The notes: generated by a model not told the origin, from the sequence alone. A stretch of 64,000 nucleotides of DNA from Zygnema cylindricum (GCA_037447655.1 JBBHKE010001354.1:101838-165837); one strand, 5' to 3'; positions 53,200-64,000 are shown, numbered from the stretch's first letter. Program-made: numbers and translations.

Positions 53200-54660
53200 T
53201 ATCTGCTACCATTTGGCTATCTGGTCGGTACTCTAAATTGATAATTTTGTTTTCTACTTTCTCTCTAACAAAAATGAGTCTAATGTCAATGTGTTTAGCT
53301 TTAAAATGATTTTTAAGATTGGAAGAAATAGCGATTGTTGCCTGATTTTCACAAAAAAAATCTGCACACCACTCTTAAGGTGACCGAGCTCACCAAGCAA
53401 AGACTTGACCAACATCAATTCTTTTACAGCAGAGCAAGATGCCATATACTCAGCCTCCATGGTGGACTGAGCAATAACCTTTTGATATTTGCTACTCCAA
53501 CAGCAAGACCCATCACCCACATATAATACATATCCAGAAGTACATCTCCTCATCGGAGCATCACCATAACTGGCATCACTCCAAGTGGTGATGTCAGTAT
53601 TCTACCCACCCAAATGCAACCATAAATTCCTAGTTCCTATCAAATATCTAAGGAATCTCTTAGCTTCCTCCTTATCCCTCTTAGTGGGAGCATTTAGACT
53701 TCAACTCAGCACTCCTACAGCTGCAACTAAATCCGGCCAGGTATAATACATAAAATAGATTAGACTTCCCACTACTTGTCTGTAAGGAAAAGTCTGCATG
53801 AACTTCTGTTCTTCATGACTTTATTCCTCGTCTTAGACTATGACTCCATCATCCTCACTCCCCTCACATCCCTTTTTTAACTCCATTGGAGTTGTGCAAC
53901 TATTAGCTTTATCCATCTGAAATTTTTCCAGCATGTTCCCTATTGCTTCCTTTTGAGTCAATCTTATAATTTTTCTTTCTCGGTCTCTTTCTACTTGAAT
54001 TCCCAAAATATATCTTGCCTCCCCATATCTTTCATTTCAAATCTCCCCTTAAGATCAGTTTTCAGTTTATTAATTATTTTCATTAATTTACTTAAAACAA
54101 GCAAATCATCAACATAAATTGCAATAAATATAACACCTTCCTCATCTTCAAAAACATAGATTGAGTGATCAGAGCTGATCCGGATAAATCTCAGACTGGT
54201 AATAAACTCATCAAGCTTCTTATTCCACTGTCAAGGCGCTTGTTTTAAACCATAAAGAGATTTAATCAGCCGGCATACCTTACTCTTCTCTCCTTCCTCC
54301 ACAAATCCTTCGGGTTGTCGCGTGAAGATCTCCTCTTCTAATTCTCCATGCAAAAAGGCTATATTGATGTCCATCTGGTGCGCCTCCATGTCTTTCGCTG
54401 CTGCCAGACTATGAAGTATGCGGACAAAGGGAAATTTGACGACTGGGGCAAAGGTTTCCTCGTAGTCGATTCCTTCTTTCTCTGTAAATCCTTTTGCCAC
54501 TAATCATGCTTAATAACGCTCAATAGTGTAACCTGGGTTTAGTTTTAATTTAAAGACCCATTTACAACCGATTGGTTTTTGGTTAGGTGGACAATCCACC
54601 ACCTCCCAAGTATCGGCTGCCATAATTGAGGCCATCTCCTCATTGATGGTTGTCTTCCAC
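53200..54660 (-). pseudogene. Element 8 reverse transcriptase and RNase H
   Basis: RT pieces around 54500-53900: EGIDYEETFAPVVKFPFVRI, HQMDINIAFLHGELEEEIF, SLYGLKQAP at the end of one open stretch, then a stop and the YVDD region (AIYVDDLLVLSK equivalent near 54105-54130) in another frame. RNase H 53553-53254: MRRCTSGYVLYVGDGSCCWS, STMEAEYMASCSAVKELM, with the CDNQ block altered (FFVKIRQQ). Multiple frame breaks. Confidence 0.86.
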
Positions 54661-55043
54661 CGGTTCCTTTCTGGACAACTCATCGCCTCTCCATAAGTTT
54701 GAGGTTCATCTTGATGAGATAGTTTTGTGACCTTGTTATTAACTTAATTTTCTTACAATCTTTTGCTACTTCTCCTTCCCCTCTCAAAATCTGTGGCCAG
54801 AACAGATGGTTCTAGCGTGTTCTTTCGAACAATCTCGGCTTCTCCCGTGTCCCTTGATTCCCAATCAATTTCCACCACGTCTTCCGCGTCAAGCAGAGTT
54901 GTCACTGGAGTTTCCGCAGCCGAGTCCTTTTCGGTCAGATTTGTACCTGCAAGAATCTCATCTTCTCTAAAACTTGGATAGTTAGGAAGCTCAAAGTCAT
55001 CGGAATATTCTGACTCAAATCTGATTTTTACTGACTTTGAATA

Positions 55044-56320
55044 CTAAAAGCGATCCACAAACTTTCCTTCATCCATAACTACTAGATGCTTTACTAAGAT
55101 TATATCTTCCCTTTTTAGATCATAAACTCTATATCGTTTAACATCCTCATCATATCCTAATAAGTATCCCGGTTTTCCTTTACGATCTAGCTTCCAATTG
55201 GACCGATCAGTATCTAGACTGAATACTTGACTGCCGAAAACCTTTAAGTGAGATATGTCTGGTTTCCGGCCTGTCCATCTCTCATAAGGTGTTTGCTCTT
55301 TTATAGCTGAAGTAAGAACTCTATTCTTGAGGTAATTAGCACAGTTCATTGCTTTTGCCCAAAACCTTTTTCCTATCTTTTTATCCGACAACATACTTCT
55401 AGCACTATCACTTAGTGTTCTCTATTTAATCTTTCAGCTACACCATTTTGCTCAAGATTTTCAGGAACTGTCTTTTGGTGTTGCACTCCATCTTCTCTCG
55501 AAAAATCCTCAAACTGAATAAAAGTATACTCTCCACCATTGTACCTCCTTACTCTCTTGATTGAGGTTTCATGGAGTTTTACACTCTATGCTTTATATTG
55601 TTTAAAACATTCCTGAGCCTCAGACTTATTTTTCAAAAAATACACCCTGGAATACCGAGACCAATTATCGATGATAGTCATCATAAATCTCTTCTCCCCG
55701 GGTGATGGCACTCTGACTGACCCCCAAATATTTGAGTGTTCTAAATCTAGAATCTTTTCTCCCTTTTAGGTGGCAGTTTTTGGGTATTGTAACCTGTGTG
55801 CTTTACTTTGAGCACATCCACTACAATCACTTAAATTCTCACTCTCAGCGAACAGAATTCCTTCCACTACTCCCATCTTTTTCATCTCTCTTAACTTATC
55901 TAGATTTACATGCCCAAGCCTCTTATGCCACAACATTATATCATAAACACCAGAATAATAAAGTTTCTTCTTTTCATTGCTTAAAATCAGCCTAAACATC
56001 CCTTGGCTACCTTTTTCAGCAGTAAAATAAACTTCCTCCTCAAAACTAGTAGTAAAGACTCCTTTCCTAGTGCTAGTATCAAAACCGTTATCATCTAATA
56101 CAGACGTAGAGATGAGGTTTTTGTTCAACTCTAGAATAAACAATACATCGAAGAATGTAACTATGGATGTCTTTCCTTCTACTAACACATTTAGATCTAC
56201 CGATCGTACAAGAGTAGTAGTGACTATATTCCCATCCCGGTTCTATCTCTACGGTGGGAATCTTTCTTATCTTAGTGAAAAGGTGTTTATCTTTACACAT
56301 ATGCATGGATGCACATGAGT
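55044..56320 (-). pseudogene. Element 8 protease end and integrase
   Basis: The protease active site reads DSCASMHMC near 56300 (Gly to Cys). The flanking IEPG..YSHYYS segment is frameshifted. 56188-55766 holds the GAG_pre-integrase region LWHKRLGHVNLDKL and a complete CSGCAQSK zinc motif. Core Asp regions lie near 55740-55500 in broken frames. 55394-55044: LSDKKIGKRFWAKAMNCANY, PYERWTGRKPDISHLKVFG and YLLGYDEDVKRYRVY. Confidence 0.86.
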
Positions 56321-57473
56321 CTACAATCCAGCCTGCTTCACCTTTCTATCCACTGAAAGCACATTTCTGCTTTCTTGGAATTTCGACCTCGTTTTTCTCT
56401 TCCAACTCCTCATCGAAAATAAGTTCATCGTCCTCGTCCTCAGATTCTGCCAATGAACCTGTGTCACAAAGGCCTTTTTCTTTCCACTCGGGGATCCACC
56501 GGTCTGCTCCTCCTTTACCCGCAACTCGGTTAACTTAGTGCATTCAGCCTTATAGTGCCCGAGTTTTTTACAAAAATGGCACAAACCCTTGAAGTCCTTT
56601 GTCTGAACTCTTCGGTTTGATTTTTCTGCACCTCCCCTCGATAATTTCCAACCTGTTTCTTGGAATCATTGTTCCTCGAATCGGTCCCAACTGCCAAAGC
56701 TTGCCCACTCTTTCCTCCCCTTCGGATCTCAATTGTATTCTCCCGAACGAGAATCATCCCTACCACTAAATTCCAAATCCACCTTGAGTCCTCTAAGTCC
56801 TACACACGGTTGATTATGTTCTTGAACTCATCAGGTAACTTCATCGGTAAACAGTTAACCTTTTCCTTTTCCTTAAATACTTTTCCAGCCCTCTCCTGTT
56901 CCATGAAAAGTGTAGCAAGCTCATTGCAAAAATCCAACATCTTCCCCCGTTTGTATAGATACTCTTTAATTTTCTGATCAGTCAACTGTTATTGCTAAAA
57001 CGTACCACTTCGCTACATCTCTATGAGAGCCACCCAAAGTTCGGATGCCCTCTCTACCTGCAAATGAGGAGAAGCAAGCCCTTAAGTAAGATGTCAATGG
57101 ATGAAGTGCTTAGCCGCCATATTGTTGTAGTCGTAGGCATCGATATCATTCTCCTCGTTCCTCAGAATAGGTGACATGAATGCCAAACCGGTTGCTATTG
57201 GTGTGACCGTCTTCGTTTTTTTTCCTTTGTCCACCACCTCCCCTTCCTTTGTCTCCATTGAAGATGGATCCGCATTTCTAGTGAATCTGCCTCTGTAAAC
57301 CGTGGAGGAATCCCAAGACTTGATGGACGCCTCATACGTTCACTTACTATTCCCCAAAACCGTTTCTCACATAGAGCTCCTGTCATCATACTTTCCAAGT
57401 ATAGGAAGCCAGCTTTGTTGAATATGGGCACCTTAGATGGTGGGCCCATAACATGCAACTCTGAAACCTCCAT
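56321..57473 (-). pseudogene. Element 8 gag
   Basis: ATG at 57473-57471 lies in the LTR (MEVSELHVMGPPSKVP through the PBS). Frame breaks near 57200 and 56990. Identified parts: LYLESMMTGALCEKRFW, KEYLYKRGKMLDFCNELATL, KLPDEFKNIINRV, MVGMILVRENTIEIRRGGKS, and zinc knuckle CHFCKKLGHYKAEC (56584 downward). Closest to the gag of element 1 among copies here. Confidence 0.87.
57439..57453 (-). promoter_or_regulatory. PBS of element 8
   Basis: Minus strand TGTTATGGGCCCACC, the consensus with its first base changed. Abuts the LTR end at 57454. Confidence 0.78.
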
Positions 57474-58517
57474 AGGTCCTCAGAGTAGGCAGCTCACACG
57501 AAGCCTCTATAATAACCCTGACCCCTTTGTGTTTCGGCAAGAAAAACTGCCACCCAGGCAAACAAAAACTCTGACCGCCTTCACCGTTGTCAAGGCGAGA
57601 CTCCCGTGAGTCGATGGCAAAAAGAATCTCTGAAATTGCTCCCCTGAGCAGTAAGTTATGGAGGGTCAAAGTTGACCTTTTGTACAGAAGCTCTCTAGAA
57701 CAGAGGGTCCTATCTACCAATTTTTTCTAAGTCGTACCTCTATAAAAATCTATCTATTGATGTATGGCACCAATCATATTACAATGCCGAACACAAAAGT
57801 ACAGCTGCTGGTGTACTTTCTATACGAATATTGTATGACATGGCATAAATGTCGACACATGTCATATCTGGATTCGGTCCCGTAATCCCCAAAGATGCTA
57901 CGATCCAATGCAGTTGTGCCACGTGTCATCCGATGTGGCGATGACCACAAACCGCCGAGATTCTCTTCCGCGATCTCGGCATTCTTCTCGGTCGTCCGAT
58001 TGAATGCAGATTTCAATCGTCGCTGTCATAAATACTTGCGCAGTATTTATTTCGTTTAAAGAAACAAATGGGAGGTACCCGTTTCTCATCCAAATTGTAA
58101 TCCGTACTTTTACATAACTAAATTTATCTATCCCGTAAACAGTTGTCGTTAAATGAATTATCTTACGTGGCAACATTTAAATAACTAACAAACCCTGTAA
58201 CGTATAACCCTTGTCCTAGACTTAATGGATAAGTCTACCGGCTACCGGCGGCTTTATCGAACGGCAGGTACCAGGATCAAATCCTGGATTTGACAGCTTC
58301 TCTTTTGGTAAAAAAACTAGCAATTCGTAAATCAACTAATTTATTTCTCATAAACCTCTAGATAGCCAAGGTAGCCATGGCTCTAGCTTCCTCTCCAACT
58401 TTCAGTGACTGCAACAAGTGTGGGAGTTGAAGAGAGGAGTTAGAGGCAGATTGCCTCTACTTCTTTTCTACATTATATTTTAGACCTAGAAAATACTAAA
58501 AGAACCATAAATTTCCA
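57454..58517 (-). repeat. 5' LTR of element 8
   Basis: 1064 bp. tRNA-like segment on the plus strand at 58214-58290: TAGACTTAATGG (58217-58228), GATCAAATC (58275-58283). The T-arm CAGGTACCAGGATCAAATCC resembles the T-arm region of plant initiator tRNA-Met. Confidence 0.92.
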
Positions 58518-58563
58518 CCCAAGATCCTAAAAAAGGTAGAATATAAAATATCACTTTTTAACA
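58518..58563 (-). repeat. Solo LTR, 5' tip, minus strand
   Basis: Plus-strand end TTTTTAACA corresponds to LTR start TGTTAAAAAG, followed by target copy AAAAC. Partner of 51044-52049. Confidence 0.65.
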
Positions 58564-58568
58564 AAAAC

Positions 58569-59742
58569 TACAAAGTCTGCTAATACTAGTGCCCAGATCA
58601 GACAATGGTGGGGAATATACATCAAAGGAATTTGGAATTTTTTTACTCGAGGAAAGTATAAGTCATCTGTTGACTATTTCATATTCAGCGGAACAAAATA
58701 GGGTGTCAGAGAGATTAAACAGAACACTCACAAAGAGCTTTAGGTCGATGCTTGCAGATAAAAATGTGGATCCGAATTTCTTTGATGAGGCTCTAAATTG
58801 TGCAGTTTATATTAAGAATAGAATAGGGTCTAGATCAGTAAATACTACGCTTTATGAAGTCTAGACTTCCAGGAAACCTGATGTTAGTCATTTTAAAGTT
58901 TTTGGTAGTAAATGCTTCATTTTAGATACATCACAAAATAGATGGAAAATGGAACCTAAAGGGTTACCAAGCATTCTATTAGGATATGGTGACCACTCCA
59001 AAGGTTATAGGGTCTTTGTCTTTGAGAAACAAAAGATCATTGTGGCTCGAAAAATTATTGTGAAAAATGAGCTTGATTCGGTAGATTTATTTACCTTGAC
59101 AAATGTACAAAGGCAACAAAAAGTGCAGGAATATATCATTCTGGACTGCAATCAGCCTATTGTCAAACACCTACAGCATTCTCCTGTTACTGAGTAGTCT
59201 ACTGAGGTTCATTCGGGATCTCCGCAAGTTCAATTCTAGCCAGAACAACAGCGGTCAATACTTGCGGATCAACATCAACGACAAAAACGAAATGCAAGAG
59301 ATCCGACGATCTCAACCTCAAAATTTCCGGGGGGAAAGAGATCCGGCAGCCGCATGCAAGCAAGCTCTCACTTTGCCTACTCGGCAGCCTCAATGGAGCC
59401 TCTGACCATCCGGGAGACCTTCTCATCACCGGAGCAAAATCACTGGATTGAGGCAGCAAACGATGAAATGAAGTCGATCATGGAGGCTCGGACTTAGGAG
59501 CTTATAGATCTTCCTCCGAAACGAAAAGCGATCAGCATCAAATGGGTATTCAAGGTGAAGCTAAATCTTGATAACACCATTGAACGATATAAGGTTAGGC
59601 TTATGGCAAATGGGTATAATCAAAAATAAGGAATTGACTTTGAAGAAACATTTTCTCTGGTTGTAAAATTTCCGACAGTTATGATCTTGTTGTCCCTGGC
59701 TGTTATAGAAGATATGGAAATACATCAAATGGATGTAAAAAC
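58569..59742 (+). pseudogene. Element 3 integrase C-terminus and RT N-terminus
   Basis: Resumes the frame cut at 51043. Integrase: PRSDNGGEYTSKEF (Asp), SAEQNRVSERLNRTL (Glu), FFDEALNCAVYIKNR, then KPDVSHFKVFGSKCFI after a TAG at 58861-58863, and LLGYGDHSKGYRVF. The linker is broken (stop at 59195-59197). RT start: EARTXELIDLPPKRKAIS with a stop, IKWVFKVKLN, IEDMEIHQMDVKT. Cut at 59742 by a solo LTR. Confidence 0.87.
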
Positions 59743-61614
59743 TATTGTTCTACAACCACAGTTGCAGGAAGAGGACCAGGATTAGTAGTGGAAGTAGACA
59801 TGGAAAACAGCAAAAGCTATCAAGCACCTACTCAACAGCCAACTTTCAGCTTACACAAAATATGACTTAAAAGGCTACTATGCCTCAAATTTGCCATAGT
59901 GATACACAATATAATAAGTTGACAATTCTCAAAATTTCAGCCCAAATGACTAAGTAAACCATAAGATATGATGTTTGGAAGTTTCCCAAAAACTGCCATT
60001 AGAAAATCATATTCCCAAAACTGGATGATACAAAATTGGCTAAGTCCTAAGTTATATACTCACAGTGTATATCTACTGGTCTACACTCATTTGAGTAACT
60101 GTTATTGCGGTTATTATCTTGATTAATGACAAAGTATCCAACCTGTATGTTACTGTACCGTTAGTACTTCAAAAACCATAATTACTACTTTCCAAAAACC
60201 TAATTAATGGAACACTATTTTTTATTACACTAAACTACAAAACAATGTTTATTCAAATATTTTCAGATATCAAACCGTACACAAAACGTTCTAGATGCTT
60301 AGTCAGTGGTAGTCGCGAAAGTCTAGACGACTGTTGAGTGCTTCGTCACTTGTGGTCCCACGTGAATCACGCTTGTGGTTCCTCGTGAATCACATTTGTG
60401 GTTCCATGTGAATCGCGTCCGTTGGAACAAATTCAATTGAGGATGGTATCGTCGAATCGTACCATATATTTCCAGAATACCCAGTTCAGATCGCGTTCGT
60501 TCGATCCTATGAATCTAATCGTAGTGTTGTGTATCAGTAAGGAATTGTCGATAACCGATATGGGCCTTTTTTCGGGGACCCGATAATCGATATATTGGTA
60601 CGATATATTGCTATCGGTCTTATCGCCGATAAGTAGCCGATAATATCGGCTACATATCGGCGATAATGCCGATAACGATAACTATCGGCAATAACTGTAC
60701 GAGCCGTACAGATAAATGTACGGCATGTACACTCAACTGTACGTCTTATTCCCCCGACGCGCATTACTCACAACCCTTGAAGTACCTACCAATCAGATCA
60801 TTTGTACAAGCCAAAAGTACAGTAGCCAGCTTAAGATGTGTACGTCTTTAGAACAGCTCCACTTAAAACGATGTACCTTTCACATTCGACGTCATGGCTT
60901 TGTCCCTTTATTTTTTGGGATCCACTGGAAACCTGCCACGTGTCAATCTGTCGGCTTTTTTGGCAAAGGCCGCCAAAAAGCCATTTCGAGATGCCGACGC
61001 TCACGCTGACCGTCCGCTCGTATTTTCTCATTGAATGTCGTCCGTTCGGTTCCGACGGCGAGCATAATGTTATTTTGCATCCGTTGTACTTTGTGTTCGC
61101 CGTCTTTTTACCGTTCCGTGATAATCAGTTTATTCGTACAATTCCCTACGTTCCCGTACAATTTATGTTCAGTTAACTGCCCAAAAAGTACTACAAAGTG
61201 CAACGCATTATTTCGTCAAATTTCGTACATTTCCCGTAAAAAACCGTACATTTCTAGTAAATTTACCTTTTAGTTTACCGGACAGAAAGTACAGAAAGTA
61301 GAAATATATCGGGACCGCTGACCTTTCGATAATCGATAACTATCAGTATCGGTGTTATCGCGATAAGTTTTTTACCGATACACAACACTATCTAATAGTC
61401 AACTGCGTGACGCGTGTGGCTGACTGTCGGCGCCACTCCGTAAACCCTGCATACGATCTCTTACCAACACGTGTCCTTGTAAAAGCTCAATATACTACAT
61501 TGTACTTTTGCTTCTGTAACACTAATTAAGGTAAGTATTACAGCAGACTACTTAGAAAATATTCTAAGTTATTTTAACCCTATCTACGGAAATAAAGATT
61601 TCTAAATTACAACA
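59743..61614 (-). mobile_element. Solo copia LTR, minus strand, carrying a MITE
   Basis: Exact AAAAC duplications (59738-59742, 61615-61619). On the minus strand begins TGTTGTAATTTAGAAATC and ends with the gag start MSTSTTNPGPLPATVVVEQ; the last dinucleotide is TA rather than CA. Without the 869-bp MITE and its target copy it is about 1 kb, in the usual size range. Confidence 0.87.
60522..61390. mobile_element. hAT-like MITE with 8-bp target duplication
   Basis: Terminal inverted repeats TAGTGTTGTGTATCRGTAA at both ends and an 8-bp target duplication TCTAATCG (60514-60521) / TCTAATAG (61391-61398) with one mismatch. Both subterminal regions are dense in TATCGG/CCGATA motifs in both orientations, a pattern typical of transposase-binding regions in hAT elements. 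No transposase ORF in 869 bp. Confidence 0.85.
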
Positions 61615-61619
61615 AAAAC

Positions 61620-62820
61620 GACATTCTTCCATGGAGAGCTAGAAGAGACAATTTACATGCAGCAGCGTGAAATGTATGCAGAGCCATGAAAAGAACACTT
61701 AGTATGCAAATTGTTAAAATCTCTATAAGGTCTAAAACAGGCCTCAAGGCAATGGAATCTCATGCTTGACGAATTTTTGACTAGCCTAGGATTTCAAAGG
61801 ATAAGCTCTGATCATTATGTTTACGTTTTAAAGGGTGAGGATGGGATAGTATATATAGCAGTGTATGTAGCTGATCTACTATTAATAAGCAAATCAATTG
61901 TTGAAATTAACAAAATCAAAGATACTCTAAATTCACGATTCAAGATGAAAGACCTTGGTGAGGCAAAATATATTTTGGGTATTCAGGCAGGAAGGGATAG
62001 AAATAAGAGATTAGCAAAGTTGACTCAAAAAAAGGTTATTAGAAAAATGTTAGATGAGTGTGGAATGCGAGGGGCAAAAGGGTGTGTAACTCTAATGGAG
62101 TTTCGGCAGAAGTTAGAGGGAGAAGAGACAAAACCGGGTGTTATTGTTCGTGAGTATTTAGAGTCAGGAGAGGATGATCCTATGACACTAATACCTTACA
62201 GACAAATAGTGGGAAGTTTAATATATTTCATGAATTGTACCCGTCGTGACATTGCTGCAGCAGTTGGGGTACTGAGCAGAAGTCTAAAAAATTCTAGAAA
62301 ATCTGACATTGATGCAGCAAGGAGAGTCTTAAGATATTTGGCAGGAACCAAAGACCTCAAACTCACACTAGGCGAAAGAGAACTGAAGCTCAAAACTTGG
62401 TGTGATGCAAGCTATGGCGACATGCCAAGCCGGAAATCCACCAAAGAATTTGTTCTACAAATTGGGAACAAGACTTGCTGCTAGAGCAGCAAACTTCAAA
62501 AGGTCACGGCACAATCGACAATGGAGTCAGAATACATGGCAAGAGCTCGGCCCTCAAAGAACTCTTATGGGTGAAATCTATCTAGCTAGAATTAAGATAC
62601 ATGCAAGTTGGCCCACAGGTGATCTGGTGTGATAACCAGGCTAACATTCTCATTGCCTCCAACCCGAGTCACCACTTCAATAGTAAGCACATAGATGTAA
62701 GATTACACTTTGTAAGAGAAAAAGTGTTTTCCCCGGCGATAAGATTATGCTATATGCCAGATGCAAAAATGATTGGTGATATGCTCACTAAAGCTCTTCC
62801 CGCCCCTTAGCTGAAGTATT
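61620..62820 (+). pseudogene. Element 3 reverse transcriptase C-half and RNase H
   Basis: Continues RT after the solo LTR: TFFHGELEETIYMQQ, a broken SL-GLKQAS block, then the open stretch from 61762. The catalytic motif reads YVADLLLIS instead of YVDD, removing an essential Asp. DLGEAKYILGIQ and PYRQIVGSLIYFMNCTRRDI follow. RNase H: TWCDASYGDMPSRKS, a TAG at 62482-62484, frameshifted STMESEYMAR, CDNQANILIAS and HIDVRLHFVREKV, ending MIGDMLTKALPAP near 62810. Confidence 0.9.
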
Positions 62821-63023
62821 GTAGGGATGAAGTGGGACTAGGTGACTGGCTGAGATGTTGCAATGCGATATTGCCATGCTGCGCTAGTTGAACATCGCGA
62901 TACAGTGGGACTAGTTAATTTACTGCGTTGCTATGCTGCCATGCTGCGCTATATCAACATCACAGCTGCGCTGCTCTGGCATCGCAACAACGCTGATACA
63001 CTGAGTCTAAAGCTTTAGGGGAG

Positions 63024-63854
63024 TGTTGATTTTGGAAAGCTTTAAGTCTCAGTAAAATAGTGTGAAGGCAGAAAGGTAGTAATTTGTAGCATAAGTTTCA
63101 CAAAGACATGCGTCATCACTTGAGTGTAGTACAAGACAACACAACTGCAACGCACACAGAACAGCGCTGCTGCAACGCAGACAGGACAACACAGCTGCAG
63201 TTATTGTTGATATGATCCGTATAGACAACGCAGCTACGGTTATCTTGGATATCATTCAGTACAAGACAACACAGCCGCGGGTAATATGAATGTGATTCGG
63301 TACAGGACGACGCATCTATGATTGATATGAATCAAGTCAACGAACAAGATTCATAAGAGTATCACCAATGACTCAGCCGACAAGTATTTGTACAATCACT
63401 TAGTATAGATCTTGAGTAATACTAACTGTACAATAGTAGATTGGGTTGGCATGATTAAGAACACGTAGATCTCAGTAGGCGGGTTGATTTTGGACGTACC
63501 TCTTAGGTACACTTGTATCGGAGGTTCAACACCGAGAGTATAAGACTTTGGACTTAGAGCATTTTATATATCTAGACTTCGAAGTAGTTAAATTGCAAAC
63601 AGTTTTTGGGAAACTTCTGAGTATTCTATCTTGAGCATTGTTGGGTTAGTTATGCTAAAACTGTGGGAATTATCATTGTTTATGTTACTCTATATTGTGA
63701 TGGAGTTTTGTCAAGTTTTGATGCCTATATAAGATTTGGTGAACACTTGTAAATAGTTGTTTGGTAGGATTCTTGATAGCTTCTGAGAGTGTATCATGTC
63801 AACTTCTACTACTACTATTGCTCCTCCACGTGCACCAGTAGTTGTAGAACAATA
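63024..63854 (+). repeat. LTR of element 3 shared with a second internal region
   Basis: 831 bp, TGTTGATTTTGG start after polypurine tract CTAAAGCTTTAGGGGAG (63007-63023). It ends AGAACAATA (TA instead of CA) and is followed by a PBS-like GATTATGGGCCTGTC and gag, not by host sequence. Contains GCAGC-type repeats near 63130-63280. Confidence 0.88.
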
Positions 63855-64000
63855 GATTATGGGCCTGTCATCGAGAATTCCTATCTTTTCCGGGGATAAG
63901 TATGTTTACTGGGCGGATATGGTGGAAACACATTTTGAAAATGTCAATCTTTTGGATATATTGGATGGTTCGCTGGATGAATCTGATCCGTCATGGTCTA
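63797..64000 (+). pseudogene. Gag N-terminus of the next element, cut by window edge
   Basis: MSTSTTTIAPPRAPVVVEQ in the LTR, then TAG at 63852-63854, then MGLSSRIPIFSGDKYVYWAD and FENVNLLDILDGSLDESD. Almost the same as the gag start of element 3. The stop lies directly at the LTR end, so translation could only begin at the ATG inside the PBS (63859-63861). Confidence 0.8.

Larger units (their letters stand above)
52050..58517 (-). mobile_element. Minus-strand Ty1/copia element 8
   Basis: LTRs 57454-58517 (5', 1064 bp) and 52050-53109 (3', 1060 bp). Full copia domain order on the minus strand. It lies in a solo LTR, but the immediate 5-mers (CAGGA left, CCCAA right) differ, so a clean target duplication is missing. 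Polypurine tract AAATAAAAGGAG at 53110-53121. Confidence 0.88.
33811..63854 (+). mobile_element. Element 3: old Ty1/copia element split by four insertions
   Basis: Plus-strand copia with LTR 33811-34259 plus 44356-44736 (830 bp) and LTR 63024-63854 (831 bp). Internal pieces: 44737-45688, 50294-51043, 58569-59742, 61620-63023, about 4.3 kb in sum. Each gap is bounded by a 5-bp target duplication and the coding sequence resumes after it. Left target flank is AAGGG (33806-33810); the right one cannot be checked because another internal region follows the second LTR. Confidence 0.85.

Overview
The window looks like repeat-rich nuclear DNA of a green-lineage eukaryote, most likely a streptophyte (charophyte-type alga or bryophyte-like plant); the species is not determinable from sequence alone. 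No host gene, rRNA, intact tRNA gene, CRISPR array or prokaryotic operon was found. Almost every recognisable base belongs to a transposable element: Ty1/copia-type LTR elements in both orientations, two Ty3/gypsy-type elements, and short DNA transposons. Green affiliation rests mainly on the copia primer-binding site GGTTATGGGCCCACC, which is complementary to the anticodon arm of initiator tRNA-Met in its plant form.

Layout. 1-1070: three short terminal-inverted-repeat elements in a row. 2540-8950: complete copia element (1038-bp LTRs, TSD TAACA, broken gag-pol). 9324-10080: tandem array of about 320 bp. 10256-12503: a gypsy LTR, a repeat-built segment and an LTR fragment. 12504-14982: 5' part of a minus-strand copia. 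14983-25433: a decayed gypsy element A whose pol ends in a PHD finger, interrupted by a coding-free LTR element (16843-20714, TSD CCATT) and by a 5'-truncated copia (22413-23904, flanks ATGTT). 25434-32734: gypsy element B, a chromodomain-bearing chromovirus with an unusual coding extension downstream of the chromodomain, interrupted by a solo LTR (29617-30945).

33811 to the right edge is one old copia (element 3) cut into pieces by four later insertions: a minus-strand copia (34260-44350, TSD GATCT), which itself holds a gag-only element (38112-42489, TSD CGTAG); a second gag-only element (45689-50288, TSD AATGG); a solo LTR (51044-58563, TSD AAAAC) holding another minus-strand copia (52050-58517); and a solo LTR (59743-61614, TSD AAAAC) holding an hAT-like MITE (60522-61390, TSD TCTAATMG). 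Removing them leaves a copia of roughly 5.9 kb with 830- and 831-bp LTRs.

How the parts work together. Autonomous-type copias encode gag, protease, integrase, reverse transcriptase and RNase H. The two gag-only elements and the coding-free element share the same PBS type and LTR ends and would need pol from relatives. In nearly all copia families the gag ATG lies inside the LTR and the PBS is translated as part of gag. Many of these LTRs also carry an antisense tRNA-like segment with Pol III box A/B-like motifs.
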